The notes under the pieces were generated by a model, which worked only from the letters and a program-made list of their open reading frames with translations, did no database searches and had not been told where the DNA came from. The translations under genes were made by a program, and so were the position numbers. Below, one piece after another: positions 23,129 to 34,604 of a stretch of 64,000 bases of DNA (positions are counted from its first letter, which is position 1; the number at the start of each line of letters is the position of its first letter). Source of the stretch: Mermis nigrescens (taxonomy: Eukaryota > Nematoda > Enoplea > Mermithida > Mermithidae); assembly GCA_036768485.1 (NCBI GenBank), contig JAVLUZ010000340.1, forward strand, positions 7,517,802 to 7,581,801, read 5' to 3'.

Positions 23129-23374
23129 AATTTTGCTGGAGGAAAATAAGAAATGCATATATGTAAAAAATCAATAAAGGCAATAATCGATTTTATTTCA
23201 ATATATGTATTTGTTTGCAACTGCTTTTTGGCAATTTATGCAAAACTTTAAATATGCTTGCTAAGGCTGGCATTGGGACCGCACCGTCAGTTTCATAGAC
23301 TGGTGTCACGTAAAAACACCATACGCTACTCCAGTAATCTATTGGCACCTGATATGCGCACGTTAGAACAACAG
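23129..23374 (+). repeat. Direct repeat of about 245 bp, copy 2
   Basis: Second copy of 20514-20763, same orientation, 2.6 kb downstream. The flanks differ on both sides. Confidence 0.85.
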
Positions 23375-26043
23375 TTCTATTCATCCATGGAGCTATTCCG
23401 CTGTAAGCGCTTGATCTTGGCGAAAAGCCAAGAAACTAATATGTTGTTTTAGATATTACGTTCATAACTTAAATTGAAGTCACTGGTGGCATATATTTCG
23501 AAGTACAGGTTTTATGTAGATTTTGGAAAATGCGGGTCTTCAGTTTTATTTAACTCGTATTTGCATTTGTATATGTAATGAAAACCGACTAAATGTATAT
23601 CCATTATCAAATACCATGGTTCGTATTAGCCCAAATCAAGATCTAACATCGGAGGTGGGACTTCTATTTGGCCCACCTTGTGTCCTTTCAAAAATCAGAC
23701 AAAATAGCGATAAAACTAGCCAAAAAACATTGCAGAAAGATATCTATTGAAATTAAGTTAGGCGAATAGGTTGTCCCGCCCCTTCCCTCCCCCGTAAACC
23801 CGTTAATGCGTGGGCATGGGGCAGGGGTTCGGGGTAATAGACCCCCGGATCTGCTAGACCCTCAAAAATCGATCGGCCCTCTAGAATTGTGTTTTTGCGT
23901 ATTTTTCCTAGGAACTTAGCGGTTTTTACACCTACCAGACTCCTTCCTAGAATTTAATTGCTGCCTATGTATGAACCGATCCGTGTTTAAGCATAAAATA
24001 AAACAATCTTACCAATGTAATTAAGTACACTAAAAACATTTCTGAATGCGAAAGGTTCGTTCCAACTCCTAAGTCAGTATGTCTCCAGATAAATTTCGGG
24101 CAAAAAATGATTCGGAATGTTAGTTATGCCATCGTAATTTTCAATATGAAATTTGTGTCATTAAGAAGTGTCGCGCATTTAAGTACATATTTTCACTTTC
24201 TTAAATAAAATCTATTAAATTTTATCTTTGCGAAGTTAAGAATTCCAACAAAGTTATTTAAATTGTACCTTTTTGCCATCAGCTGATTCAAATTTGGCGA
24301 TTAAGCTTAATGCCTCTTCAGCTCACATCGTTTTTACACAATTTGAGAATTTTAATACATTTATGCGTATAACGTTTGATCCACTGGTATTTCTTAGTAA
24401 AATAAATACAATAAATGAGAACAATTCATTCAGCTTGCTCAACAAATAGTCGATGATTTATATTGTAGCAAGCCAACAGTGTGACAGTCGATTAGAGCTG
24501 ATGAACCTGCTCACCATTGAATAACTCATTTCAGTGAAGTGAGGTTTTTTGAGATAAACTCAAGAACCACCAAACGGATTTTGATGAAATAAAGTGTTTT
24601 AGATGGATAATTTTAAAATGAAACTATTTTGCCAAAAAAAGTATAGCTAGCTCATGTCTCCAGTATGCCACAATCAAAAAAGTGCTCAAACTTTGCTTGG
24701 TCATTACAGTATACAGATTAAGTTTTATATTCTGAAAAATAGCAAAATAGTTAGATATTTTTGTGCTCTAAATTTCACCCTTTTTTGTTTTTCGTAAATC
24801 TGAATAAATTGTCCTGCAATTTCAATTTAACTTTTTTCCATTATGGCTGCCCCCATAAGGTATGCATTTCACTCGCGCTATTTTTCATATTTTTAAATGT
24901 TTAAGCTCATTTTATATAGCCCAAAAAAAGCTCGTTCGAATGATACCCCATGTGTCTGATTTGCTAAAGAATTCCAGTTTTTCAATATGGCGCCAGGAAG
25001 GCTGTCATACTGTAGCTTTTGATGTTTTCAGCTATTATTCTGTGAGTTTCTGACATATTTCAATTTTTTTTCGGTAAACAGTTAGAACATTTAATGTTCT
25101 TTCTAATGAGCTATGTCTCATATTCTGAATCCTTCTATTTTGTTCACGAAAGTTCAAAAACCTCAAAATTATTCATTGAAGAGTGAAAACGACATGAGCT
25201 ACTCGACTCAGGCCCATTATCCAAAAAGACGCATTGCTTGCATTGTTGAAAGAACATTAGTCACATGATTTCGGCCGATTAGATGATGTGAACGTGATAA
25301 ATCAGATTTTGTGGTCTTTTTCGTCGATATGAATGTGGGGTTGGGGTCTAGAGGATAGATGCACAGCATGGCTGATCTGGGGAAGGTCAGCCGGTCTGTG
25401 GGTCATTAAGCTTTTTTGAGTCAAAATGACCTCCAAAAACGGGTATGAATGCAAAATAGCTTTAGAAATATGTAGTTTATTGCACAATTCTGGTCAATTT
25501 TAAGAACTGTAGAAATTTTTTTAAATTTTCATCAATTTCTGACCTTCATTTTGCCTCCTTGTCTTCAGAAAATTTCAAATTTTTCCATTCTGCTAGGGCA
25601 GACCCTTAAAACCCCAGGTGAGAAAAATAGAGAAAAATATGGCAAGGTTAAAAACCGAGGAAAATGAAATGTATTTCTTCAAAAGTGATTAGAATTGATG
25701 AAAAGCTGTATAGAAATAGTTTTAACACTATTTTATGATTTATGCCAATTTTGACTTTATTTGGCCCAAAAAAGCTCAATTTTTGACCCACAAATCGGCT
25801 GAACACTAGGTTATTTTGTCTGCATAAAAATAATTCGAATATGATATTGGTATAGTAAGCTTTGATATAAATATGGTATTTTGCTATTTTTTATTTAAAA
25901 TATGATATATTTTTGATATTTGGTATATATTTGATATGTTTTTAGTAGGTAAGTTCAAATGCATATAAATTACGTATTCTCTGCAATCATGTCAAAGAGG
26001 TAGGTATACCTATGCTAGCAAAATATTTAAGTGAGTCAAAATA
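23375..26043. other. Intergenic, no gene recognised
   Basis: Contains a degraded CATGGGC-family repeat (23805-23975) and otherwise AT-rich sequence. Short ORFs here show no recognisable family. Confidence 0.5.
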
Positions 26044-26400
26044 CTAGGTATGCAAGTAATCAACATTTTTTTGAATGATTATCTGCTGTTCCAACGATTT
26101 TCCACTTGATCGGTTTCTTTGACTTGCTGAAGCTATTTCAGCGACTAAGGAGATTCGCTCAACTGTAGCCGACATAGCTGGGCATGTAAGAACGTCAATT
26201 GCTATGTCATACATTGAAGGATATTCCGTCCTTTTAGATATCCGAAATTCAATTCAGTCCTTTACTTTGATTGGAGATCGCTGAAATATGTTCAGGTAGC
26301 GCGAAAATTTGGCCTCTCAAGAATAAGTGGAAATTGTAGATAATTGAACTTTCGTCCTCATTTTGAATAGCTGAGTCAGACCCTTAATTCTGCAAGTAGT
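26044..26400 (-). pseudogene. hAT transposase C-terminal (dimerisation domain) remnant
   Basis: Read on the minus strand, about 70 codons before the stop at 26044-26046 give EYPSMYDIAIDVLTCPAMSA followed by TVERISLVAEIAS, then SSGKSLEQQIIIQKN. This matches the hAT family C-terminal dimerisation block (YP.L..IA.DIL.IPATSA..ER.FS.AG.I...R..L....L..L.FL..N). A TGA interrupts the frame near 26260, and an ORF in another frame further upstream may be more of it. It shows that an autonomous hAT once existed here and could have mobilised the many 8-bp-TSD MITEs. Confidence 0.65.
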
Positions 26401-26508
26401 AGCCGGTTGGTGCCATAACATCTAAATTGAGTTCACAATTTGTCATCAGCAGGAATTAACAAAGATATCTTGTATTTCCATTTTTACACTTGACAGGTGA
26501 TTATCACC

Positions 26509-27059
26509 TATAGTCTGTTTCATTTATTCGAGAGGTTTTTAGTCAATTCTTTTAAGGGCTACAGTAAACTAAACATGACGAATTACTGTACTTCGGCAGA
26601 TCAGCTCAGTGAGGGCGAGTGGCTAGAATTCTTCCATTTTTAATGCACTAGTACGCCTAAATAAATTTGATTTAGGCATTTAATCAGTGCTGGGATATAC
26701 TACAGTAAGTGCGCTAGACAAAAATCTATCGGCTGGAATCGAACCCGGGTTGCTTCGACTACAAGCAAGAGGTTTTACCACTGAGCTATGCGGGAGTTCA
26801 CGGCGTTTCTTAACATCTTAGTCGATTGTGTTTAAAGTGTCGACTCAGGATATGTTGAATGCGCGATTTTTATTAGTAAGTTAATTGATCTGCTGGAAGA
26901 CGAGAATAAATTATGCCGCATAAATGTTGTTGAAAAAACCGTCTTTACTACATAGCTATAGTAAGATCTAGCGACCTACAGTAAATAAGAAAGAAGGGGT
27001 TACTGTAACCTCCGAAAACATTTGCTGAAAAAGCTCTCGGATAAATGAAACAGACTATA
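26509..27059. mobile_element. TIR element with internal tRNA-like sequence, copy B
   Basis: Ends TATAGTCTGTTTCATTTATT and its inverse AATGAAACAGACTATA; the TIRs extend about 55 bp into GGGCTACAG / CTGTAACC. The tRNA-like part is on the minus strand relative to this copy. Length 551 bp. Confidence 0.8.
26733..26797 (-). tRNA. tRNA-like sequence (degenerate) in TIR element B
   Basis: On the minus strand: CTCCCGCATAGCTCAGTGGT, then TGCTTGTAGTCGAAGCA (a 5-bp stem with a 7-nt loop) and CCCGGGTTCGATTCC. A and B boxes are intact. The acceptor 3' strand is missing. Confidence 0.5.
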
Positions 27060-27235
27060 ATACCCTGCCAATGTTCACGATCAAAAAACGTTGCTTACAT
27101 ATAAATCGAATCAACATTTTTGTTAATGGAGGAAAATATTGATTCAATTCTTTCAATCTGAACAATCATTTTTCTGCTAGTTCTTGCATTATTGAGTGCT
27201 TCTTCAGAAAGCAATGATTTTAAGCCCAATATACT

Positions 27236-27777
27236 TACAGTCTGTTTCATTTATTCGAGAGCTTTTTCAGTAAATTTTTTTGCGGGCTACAGTATGCCTG
27301 ATTTACTAAAACTCGTCAGAAAAATTTAGTGAGGGCGACCGACCACCATTCTTTCATTTTTAATGCACTAAACCGTCCACAAATGTAAACTTAATTCAAG
27401 CATTTAAATAGTACTACTGTGACATACTGCAGTAAGTGCGCTAAATGAAAATCTTGCAGCAGGAATCGATCCCGTGTTGCTTCGACGACAATCAGGCGTT
27501 CTATCACTACACTAAGCGGAAGTTTTTAGTGTTGTTTCAAATGCTAGTCAATTGTGTTTAACAGTCCAAGCTGAATGCGCGAATTCCATCCGCATGTTGC
27601 ATGATATGCTGGAAAACGAGAATGAATTATGCTGTATAAATTTTTATTGAAAAACCCTTCCTTCCTATGCAGGTACACTGATCTCTAAATGACCTACAGC
27701 AAGTAGGGAAGGTAGAGCTACTGTAGCCCTGGAAAAGATTTGCTGAAAAAGCTCTCCGATAAATGAAATAGACTATA
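27236..27777. mobile_element. TIR element with internal tRNA-like sequence, copy C
   Basis: Ends TACAGTCTGTTTCATTTATT and AATGAAATAGACTATA; 542 bp; same orientation as copy B and 177 bp from it. It directly abuts the Penelope palindrome. Confidence 0.8.
27461..27520 (-). tRNA. tRNA-like sequence (degenerate) in TIR element C
   Basis: On the minus strand: TCCGCTTAGTGTAGTGATAG, GATTGTCGTCGAAGCA and CACGGGATCGATTCC. Same placement as in copies A and B but more diverged; the B box has one change. Confidence 0.4.
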
Positions 27778-27781
27778 ACAT

Positions 27782-28767
27782 GAGCTTGTTAAGCGAGAGT
27801 TGTAAACCAAGAGAAACTTAAAGTTTAAACATACCATAAAATTATGAAGAGAATTATAAAAGATTTTACACTATAAGAAAATGAAAAAGGTGGGATTTTA
27901 GTAAATTAAAACAAATTTAGAGGATATGATGAAACATTATTGTTGAGAATAGGACGATCACGTGCTATGTATAACGAACGACTCCTTGATTGAAAGATCA
28001 AAAGAGTTGGATGCTCGACTAATAACCTTGAAGCAATCTGATGTAATTAAATGATTGCTATTTGAGATATGTTTGTGAATAGCAGATAAGCTATCACCTT
28101 GAATTGGCTTTCCTGTAGCAAATGAGATGCCAGTATGCCCTGCAATTCTAATCCCAAAATGTCGAGCGAGTTTCGCCAATGTAACTAGCCATACAGCTAG
28201 AACACGTATACTTATATACTAAATTTGAGAGTAGCTTAGCAGGTACAGCATCCTTGTTCTTGAAAAACCGGCTTATACACATGACATGTTTGTAAACAAA
28301 CCTTACTCTAATCTGAGGGTAAAATGCAGATTTAAGCTTTAGAATTCTGCCGCGTACATTGTAGCAATGCGCACCAGTGTAAGGCAAAACAAGAGAATAG
28401 CATAATTTATCACAACCGACTTTTATTTCATCACTCTTAATATACACCTTTGTCATAAAGTCTGATATGGCCTTATCAATCAAGCCAAGGGGATATTCAT
28501 TTTGCAGTAGAGTCTGCTTCAGCTTGTCAATATCAGAGACAAAGTCTGATATGAGTTACAAATCAGTAAATGCGACTCACAAATGTCCTTATTAAACCAA
28601 CTTTATAGGCAAAAGGAATGAAGCTAGACAATTTGGCATAAAGGCCAGAAAATGTAGGTTTCTGATATGATGATGTCACAATGTCATCGGACTTCCTTTC
28701 AACAAGAACATCAAGGAAATTTAATTTTTTGTCACATTCAGTTTCAAATGTGAACTTCATATTAGGA
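27782..28767 (-). mobile_element. Penelope-like element 3' fragment (minus), left arm of palindrome
   Basis: On the minus strand the sequence codes the C-terminal part of a Penelope-type protein: LNFLDVLVERKSDDIV, QKPTFSGLYAKLSSF (RT end), then YKYTCSSCMASYIGETRS (GIY-YIG endonuclease with its CxxC) and ISRASNSFDLSIKES. Frameshifts and stops break it (about 28563, 28148-28180). It is truncated at the 5' end near 28767 and is the inverted twin of 28799-29762. Confidence 0.82.
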
Positions 28768-28798
28768 TGTTGCTGATTCTAATATTTAATTCTAATAT

Positions 28799-29762
28799 TC
28801 CTAATATGAAGTTCACATTTGAAACTGAATGTGACAAGAAATTAAATTTCCTTGATGTTCTTGTTGAAAGGAAGTCCGATGATATTGTGACATCATCATG
28901 TCAGAAACCTACATTTTCTGGCCTTTATGCCAAATTGTCTAGCTTCATTCCTTTTGCCTATAAAGTTGGTTTAATAAGGAAACTTGTGAGTCGCATTTAC
29001 ATGATTTGTAACTCATATTGACAAGCTGAAGCAGACTCTACTGCAAAATGAGTATCCCCTTGGCTTGATTGATAAGGTCATATCAGACTTTATGACAAAG
29101 GTGTATAATAAGAGTGATGAAATAAAAGTCGGTTGTGATAAATTATGTTATTCTCCTGTTTTGCCTTACACTGGTGTGCATGGCTGCAATGTACGCAGCA
29201 GAATTCTAAAGCTTATATCTGCATTTTACCCTCAGATTAGAGTAAGGTTTGTTTACAAACTTGTTATGTGTATAAGCCGGTTTTTCAAGAACAAGGATGC
29301 TGTACCTGCTAAGCTACTCTCAAATTTAGTATATAAGTATACGTGTTCTAGCCGTAGGGCTAGTTACATTGGCGAAACTCGCCGACATTTTGGGAGTAGA
29401 ATTGCAGAGCATACTGGCATCTCATTTGCTACAGGAAAGCCATTTCAGGGTGATAGCTTATCTGCTATTCGCAAAACATATCTCAAATAGCAATCATTTA
29501 ATTACATCAGATTGCTTCAAGGTTATTAGTCGAGCATCCAACTCTTTTGATCTTTTAATCAAGGAGTCGTTGTACATAGCACATGATCGTCCTATTCTCA
29601 ACAATAATGTTTCATCATATCCTCTAAATTTGTTTTAATTTACTAAAATCCCACCTTTTTCATTTTCTTATAGTTTAAATTCTTTTATAATTCTCTTCAT
29701 AATTTAATGGTATGTTTAAACTTTAAGTTTCTCTTGGTTTACAACTCTCGCTTAACAAGCTC
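28799..29762 (+). mobile_element. Penelope-like element 3' fragment (plus), right arm of palindrome
   Basis: Begins CCTAATATGAAGTTC and codes MKFTFETECDKKLNFLDVL.. (28806 on), a second segment IDKVISDFMTKVYNKS (29065 on), YKYTCSSRRASYIGETRRH (GIY-YIG; the second Cys of CxxC is changed to Arg) and LITSDCFKVISRASNSFDLL to PLNLF, stop about 29636. Frame changes near 29020 and 29480. It is the same 3' part as the minus-strand copy, truncated at the same point, giving a head-to-head pair around a 31-bp spacer. Confidence 0.85.
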
Positions 29763-30732
29763 ATTTTTCAAAACTATTACCTACTGAACAGACTATAACA
29801 TCATTTGTCAGCACTGACTCCTCCTCACTGAGCAGTGTCACCTACTGAGCGAAGACCGGTGGTTCCCTTCAGCTTAGTGTTGGCTAAATGCTCCAAAAAC
29901 AATTATCCCATTAAGGATACTCAATTATCGTTCCGTTAACATTAGTTGTATTTGTTCCAAAATTAATATCGTTCCTATTTTGGTTAACGACAGTTGCATA
30001 TTGTTCCGTTAACGATAATTGATAGCGTTTCTAAAACATTTTCGTCCTTGTTCTCGTTAACGATGGTCAATTATCGTTCCGTTAACAATAAATTGAGCCG
30101 TTCCAAAACCTTTTCTATTCCCGTTCCCGTTAACGATGATCATTTATTGTTCGTTAACGATTAATTAAATTGTTCCATGGCATTTTCCATCTAAATTTGT
30201 TCCGTTTATTCAGTACACGCATTATTTTGTCATTGTTGACGTCAAGTTGCAAAAATCTACTAATTTATATAAGTGACACATACACATATGTACATATTAG
30301 ATGCATTGTTTACTGTTATGTAGACAACAAAAAGGATAAAAAAGCATAAGAATTAGGTAGGCATAAGGTTAACTTTTTGAAAACGCAAATGCCGAATTCA
30401 TGCGAAAGAAAATTTCGCTTTCCAAACGTTTGTTGCTAAGTGTGGCGCTTCTTATCAAGTATAAAAGCCGCCCGACTACAGACTGTTTCACACGGTGCTG
30501 ATGTGGCTGGTACTGCAAGCACCGAAATGGCAATAGTATGTTAATTCGGAGAAGCTGCTTTTCCTTCCAATAAGAAGCACATTGAAATCATTTTTAATAC
30601 AGCGTTTGCGATCCATCTGAAACATGAAAAAACAATTTAGCCATTGAATAATTCATAAACCAGCGTGGGCAGGCTGGATAGAGAGGGGTAGAGTCGTGCC
30701 GGCAGGGAGTGCAAGCCATAAGTGGGTGGCAA

Positions 30733-31864
30733 CACACATGGGCGTGGGGTTTGGGGGGTATGCACCCCCAGAAAAGGCAAAATACCCAACATGAAAATGA
30801 AAAAACCCAACAATACCCCCAGAATTCAAGTTTTGAACTTTTTTTGTTTTTTTCGCGATTTTTTGATGCCAATGGATAGAGCTCGACGAGAAACGTTGAA
30901 AAATGGTGCTTTGTTCGTCATAGCACCGCTTTTAAGACCAATTTTTTGACCTTTAAAAAATTTTGCACCACCCTCCCGAGAATTTTGGTGCTGCCTACTT
31001 ATGGGCGGCACCAAAGTTCTGGAGGTGCAAAATTTCAAAAAAGTCAAATATTGGTCTTAACAATGGTGCTATGGCGAAAAATACTATTTTTCAACGTTTC
31101 TCGGCTAGCTCTATCTATTGGCACCAAAAAATCGTAGAAAAAAACAAAAAATTTTCAAAAGTTGAATTCTGTGGGATATTCTTGGGTATTTTCATTTTCA
31201 TGGTAGGTATTTGGCCTTCTAGTAGGTGCATACCCCCAAACCCCACTCAGTGGCGGATCCAGGATTTTCTGACAGGGGGGGGCGGACGGAACCAAAAATT
31301 TATCTAAAAGTGTCAAAAATAGCTCAAAAATTGGGCCATTACTCTGTAAATTAGCCGTTTTTGGACATGTTTTGATATACAGAATCACTTAAGATGCAGA
31401 AAATTCAGCAAATTTTCGAAGTTTCCGAAAGTTTTCCACAAAAAACACGAATAATTTGTTTTAAATTCGCCAAGAAATTAGTTCAAAAATCATAATAAAG
31501 TGCTGAACAAAGCACACAAAACGCTATAAATTACGGACTGCTTAAATTACTATGTATTTACTCGTCGTTAAATAGTTTTAACTTCCACAGAAACATTGAT
31601 CTGTACAAAAGCTTTTCTTTTGAAGTAAAAATAAGACTTTTGTGCGCCTAGAAAGTCAGTAAATGCGATGGATTTTTCTTTTCCTTTTTTTGATGAAAAA
31701 TTTTTTCCGCAAAGCGCCGGAATAATAATGGGAAATCATGATAAAAATGGTTAAAATCAGTAAAAAATACACAACTTTTCTCTACTACGCCCAATAGTTT
31801 TTTGGCGACAGGGGGGCGGCCGACCCCCTGCTAAATCCGCCCTTTACCCCACGTCTAGGTATGG
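30733..31864. mobile_element. Foldback element of the CATGGGCGTGGGG family
   Basis: The left arm (CATGGGCGTGGGGTTTGGGG, CCAATGGATAGAGCTCGACG, GAATTTTGGTGCTGCC) is followed from about 31000 by its inverse (GGGCGGCACCAAAGTTCTGG, GCTCTATCTATTGGCACC, ..CCCCACGTCTAGGTATGG). The right arm is interrupted by 31248-31845. The whole sits in 29875-32256. Confidence 0.7.
31248..31845. mobile_element. hAT-type element (CAGTGGCGGAT left end), 598 bp, innermost of a nest
   Basis: CAGTGGCGGATCCAGGATTT at the left and CTAAATCCGCCCTTT at the right; flanks ACCCCACT / ACCCCACG match 7 of 8. A longer relative of the 181-bp MITEs, inserted in the foldback 30733-31864. Confidence 0.78.
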
Positions 31865-32264
31865 TGCAAGCTGGGTGGACAAAACGTCCTTACCCTAGAC
31901 TACTAGAACTTCTTACTTAAAGATCATTTGCAACGATAATCAAGACCGTTCCGAGGAGCTTTTGGTTTTCTTTCTCGTTAACGACGATCAATTATCGTTC
32001 CGTTAATGATAATTCATAGCGTTCCTAAAACGTTTTCGTTCTTGTTCTCGTTAACGATGATGAATTATCGTCCCGTTAACGATAAACGAAGCCGTTCCGA
32101 TGACTTTATTGTTCCCGTTCTCGATAAAGATGTTCATTAATCGTTCTGTTAAGGTTAAATCAAATCGTTCCGAAAACATTATCGATCTCGTTTTGTTAAC
32201 GAGGAACGAGAACGATCGTTCCTCCTTTCGTCCTCGTTAACGTTTTGCCAACACTACTTCAGCT

Positions 32265-33087
32265 GTTACGTCTTCTTGATTATATGCGTTCGTTTCCTAT
32301 TGTTCAAACATGCGCATCAGGTGTCAGTAGATTAGTAGTGTTACCTTTTACCTGAAAAAAGCTAAATAAAAGTAAATCAAATAATAAAGCAACGAAATAT
32401 ATTGACAAAAATAAAGACTTACTGCAAATTAAAAGATATAAGAGAATAAATAAAAATGAAAAATCATGAAGCTACTAAATAAAGTACACGTGACATTTTT
32501 AGATCGTTCTATTACACATTCTATAAATCTACAAATAATTATAGTCTTCGTTGACAGCGCTTATCGCTCTAGTTTTCGTTTTCTGAAAACCAAATAGTTA
32601 TGTAACCTCATAATATTTGATTTGATACATACAGGAATCAATGTAGATGAAAATGTATGAATGCGTAAAGATAACAAGGAAATACATATGTGTGCTTAAA
32701 TGTAATACTTGAAGTGAATAAATTAGACAAAACGAATTAAATATAAATGAAAATAATCAGGGTATGAACAATAAGAAAGATTCAAGTGGACGAAATTTCA
32801 TTTAAATAAAGACACTGCTAGAAATTATTTAAATGTCGAGAAATCGTGATATGTAAAGTTAGTGTAAAGTAAGTATATGAAAAATATTATTAATGACACT
32901 GCAAGGAGGCGTTTAGAAATTGATTAGTTTTGCAAAAGCTTACTGTTGGAAAAATTCAAAGAAGCATCGGAATCATGAAGAGGAGCAATTTATAATATCA
33001 GATAGCCGGATTCTTGGCAAGAATATATTTCTACTTAAATAACTAAATAATAGTTAATACTGTGCTAAGTATAAGCTGCGCTTTTGT
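32265..33087. other. Intergenic, no gene recognised
   Basis: Continues the dispersed repeat split by 29875-32256 for about 80 bp (ACATGCGCATCAGG), then A-rich sequence with nothing assignable. Confidence 0.5.
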
Positions 33088-33256
33088 AAGGGGTTGCCAA
33101 GCTGGGGGTTTCCCCCATTTTAGAGTTTTTTAAGCCGTTGGAGACAATTTTCAGCGGTTGCCTTTTTGCGCCTAAGCTTAAATATTGCCTGGGGTTTGTT
33201 AGGCAGTTTGAGGTTAAACTTGTAGGTTTTTTGACAAAAGCACTTGGCAACCCTAG
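33088..33256. mobile_element. hAT-like MITE (GGGTTGCCAAG termini), copy 1
   Basis: GGGGTTGCCAAGCTGGGGG at the left and AGCACTTGGCAACCCTA at the right; internal TTTTTGCGCCTAAGCTTAA and TTAGGCAGTTTGAGGTTAAA. About 165 bp. Copies 2 and 3 at 49029 and 50579. Confidence 0.7.
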
Positions 33257-33767
33257 TGTAGCCTGCCAAGCACCGTTTTTTTCCTAGCGATTTGGTTCAC
33301 AATGTGAACCATACCTAAACTTTTTTCCACATTTCAAATTTTGATTCACATTTTTTGGGGTCTAAAAACGTTCAAAAACGGGTTGCTCATGATAAAAAAG
33401 CCATTTTTTCTTAGAATGTTCATCTTACATATAATTGTGGCACCTAAGACGAATCTTTGATATATTTCGATCAACAACAGAAAATGAGTAAATGTAGCTA
33501 AGCACAACAAAGAATAAATCAAAATGAGCAAAGATTTTATCCGAATAAGCAAAAATTATCAACGAATAAAATTCGAAAACCAATGACTGATAAAATTACG
33601 AAGGGCTAAAATTCATTCATGGCTAGAAAAGCATCATAATTTTCGTTGGTTTCGTCCAGCCGTGGAAGATCTGTAACAGCAACAGATAATAAGATGCCCT
33701 CATTATGAGACGAACTAAATTTGATCAATATTGCAATTCTGCCTACGTATTTTCTTTGATTTTTACC

Positions 33768-34589
33768 ATGGGTAAAAGAAATTGCGCTTCGAAAAATATT
33801 GATACCAGTTTAAGTGCCAGGTCACCATCACGTACGTCTAACTTTGCTGTATTAAATGTGATTTTTGTGAACATTATGTGATTTCTGTGAACACTGGGGT
33901 CATACTCTGCTTAAAAGTTGACGATCATGACTATGAAACTTATTCAAAGCCCCATTCCACTTTCTATTGTTTCCATTGTAGACCGATTGTGAAAAAATAT
34001 CTGCATATTGAACAACGTTTAGACAATTTTGCTACTCAGCTTGCTGACTTACAAAATAAAATTGATCGCCTTGAACGTTCACGAAATTCTTCTATTGATT
34101 ATGATAAAAACGATTTGTCTGCCATGATAAATGATGCGATTGAAAGGGATTCTAAAAAAGTGCAATGCCGTTTTATTCAATTTGCCTTTATCGAACAGTG
34201 TCGAGGACATAAATCAGGTAAAATCTCTAATCGACTCTTATTCTGACGGTCATGATTTAGTGTCGTCCGATGTTACTCGCATCTTTCGTGATGGTATTCA
34301 TGATAATCGCATTCAATTTGTCAAAGTTTGCCTGACTTCGGCTCAGGCAAGGCATCGCTTTATCTCATTGATTAATAAGACAGTCCGTGTCCAATCCAAA
34401 GGCCCACTTTCGCCTCTACATTGTCGTCCTGACCTATCTTTTCTACAACAAAAACAGCAACGCAAACTGGTTTATGAGCTGAATGATCGCAAATCTCGAG
34501 GTGAACAAGGACTATACATCGATTTTTGTGTTGATTGCGTTAAATGTAAACCTAATGTAAATATTAATAGCCCGCGACTCGCTCATTAG
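33768..34589 (+). pseudogene. LINE ORF1 (zinc finger plus coiled coil), frameshifted
   Basis: Begins MGKRNCASKN at 33768. After a stop/frameshift near 33830 it reads CDFCEHYV, then FYCFHCRP, a two-part Cys cluster. Then comes a heptad-like segment (IEQRLDNFATQLADLQNKI) and, after a second shift near 34130-34190, a basic C-terminal part ending CVKCKPNVN. RNA-binding and chaperone roles are inferred from the family. Confidence 0.65.
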
Positions 34590-34604
34590 GTATCCACGCC
34601 CCAA

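Larger units (their letters stand above)
29875..32256. mobile_element. hAT-type element TAGTGTTGG..CCAACACTA, 2382 bp
   Basis: Perfect 8-bp duplication CTTCAGCT (29867-29874, 32257-32264). Both ends carry arrays of a CGTTAACGATAATT-type unit of about 60 bp (29910-30190 and 31925-32235) in opposite orientation. The middle is filled by two later insertions. No transposase ORF. Confidence 0.88.

Noticed and set aside
22797..23183. Cysteine/valine-rich minus-strand ORFs
   Set aside because: They are translations of the (CA)n microsatellite at 22861-22954.
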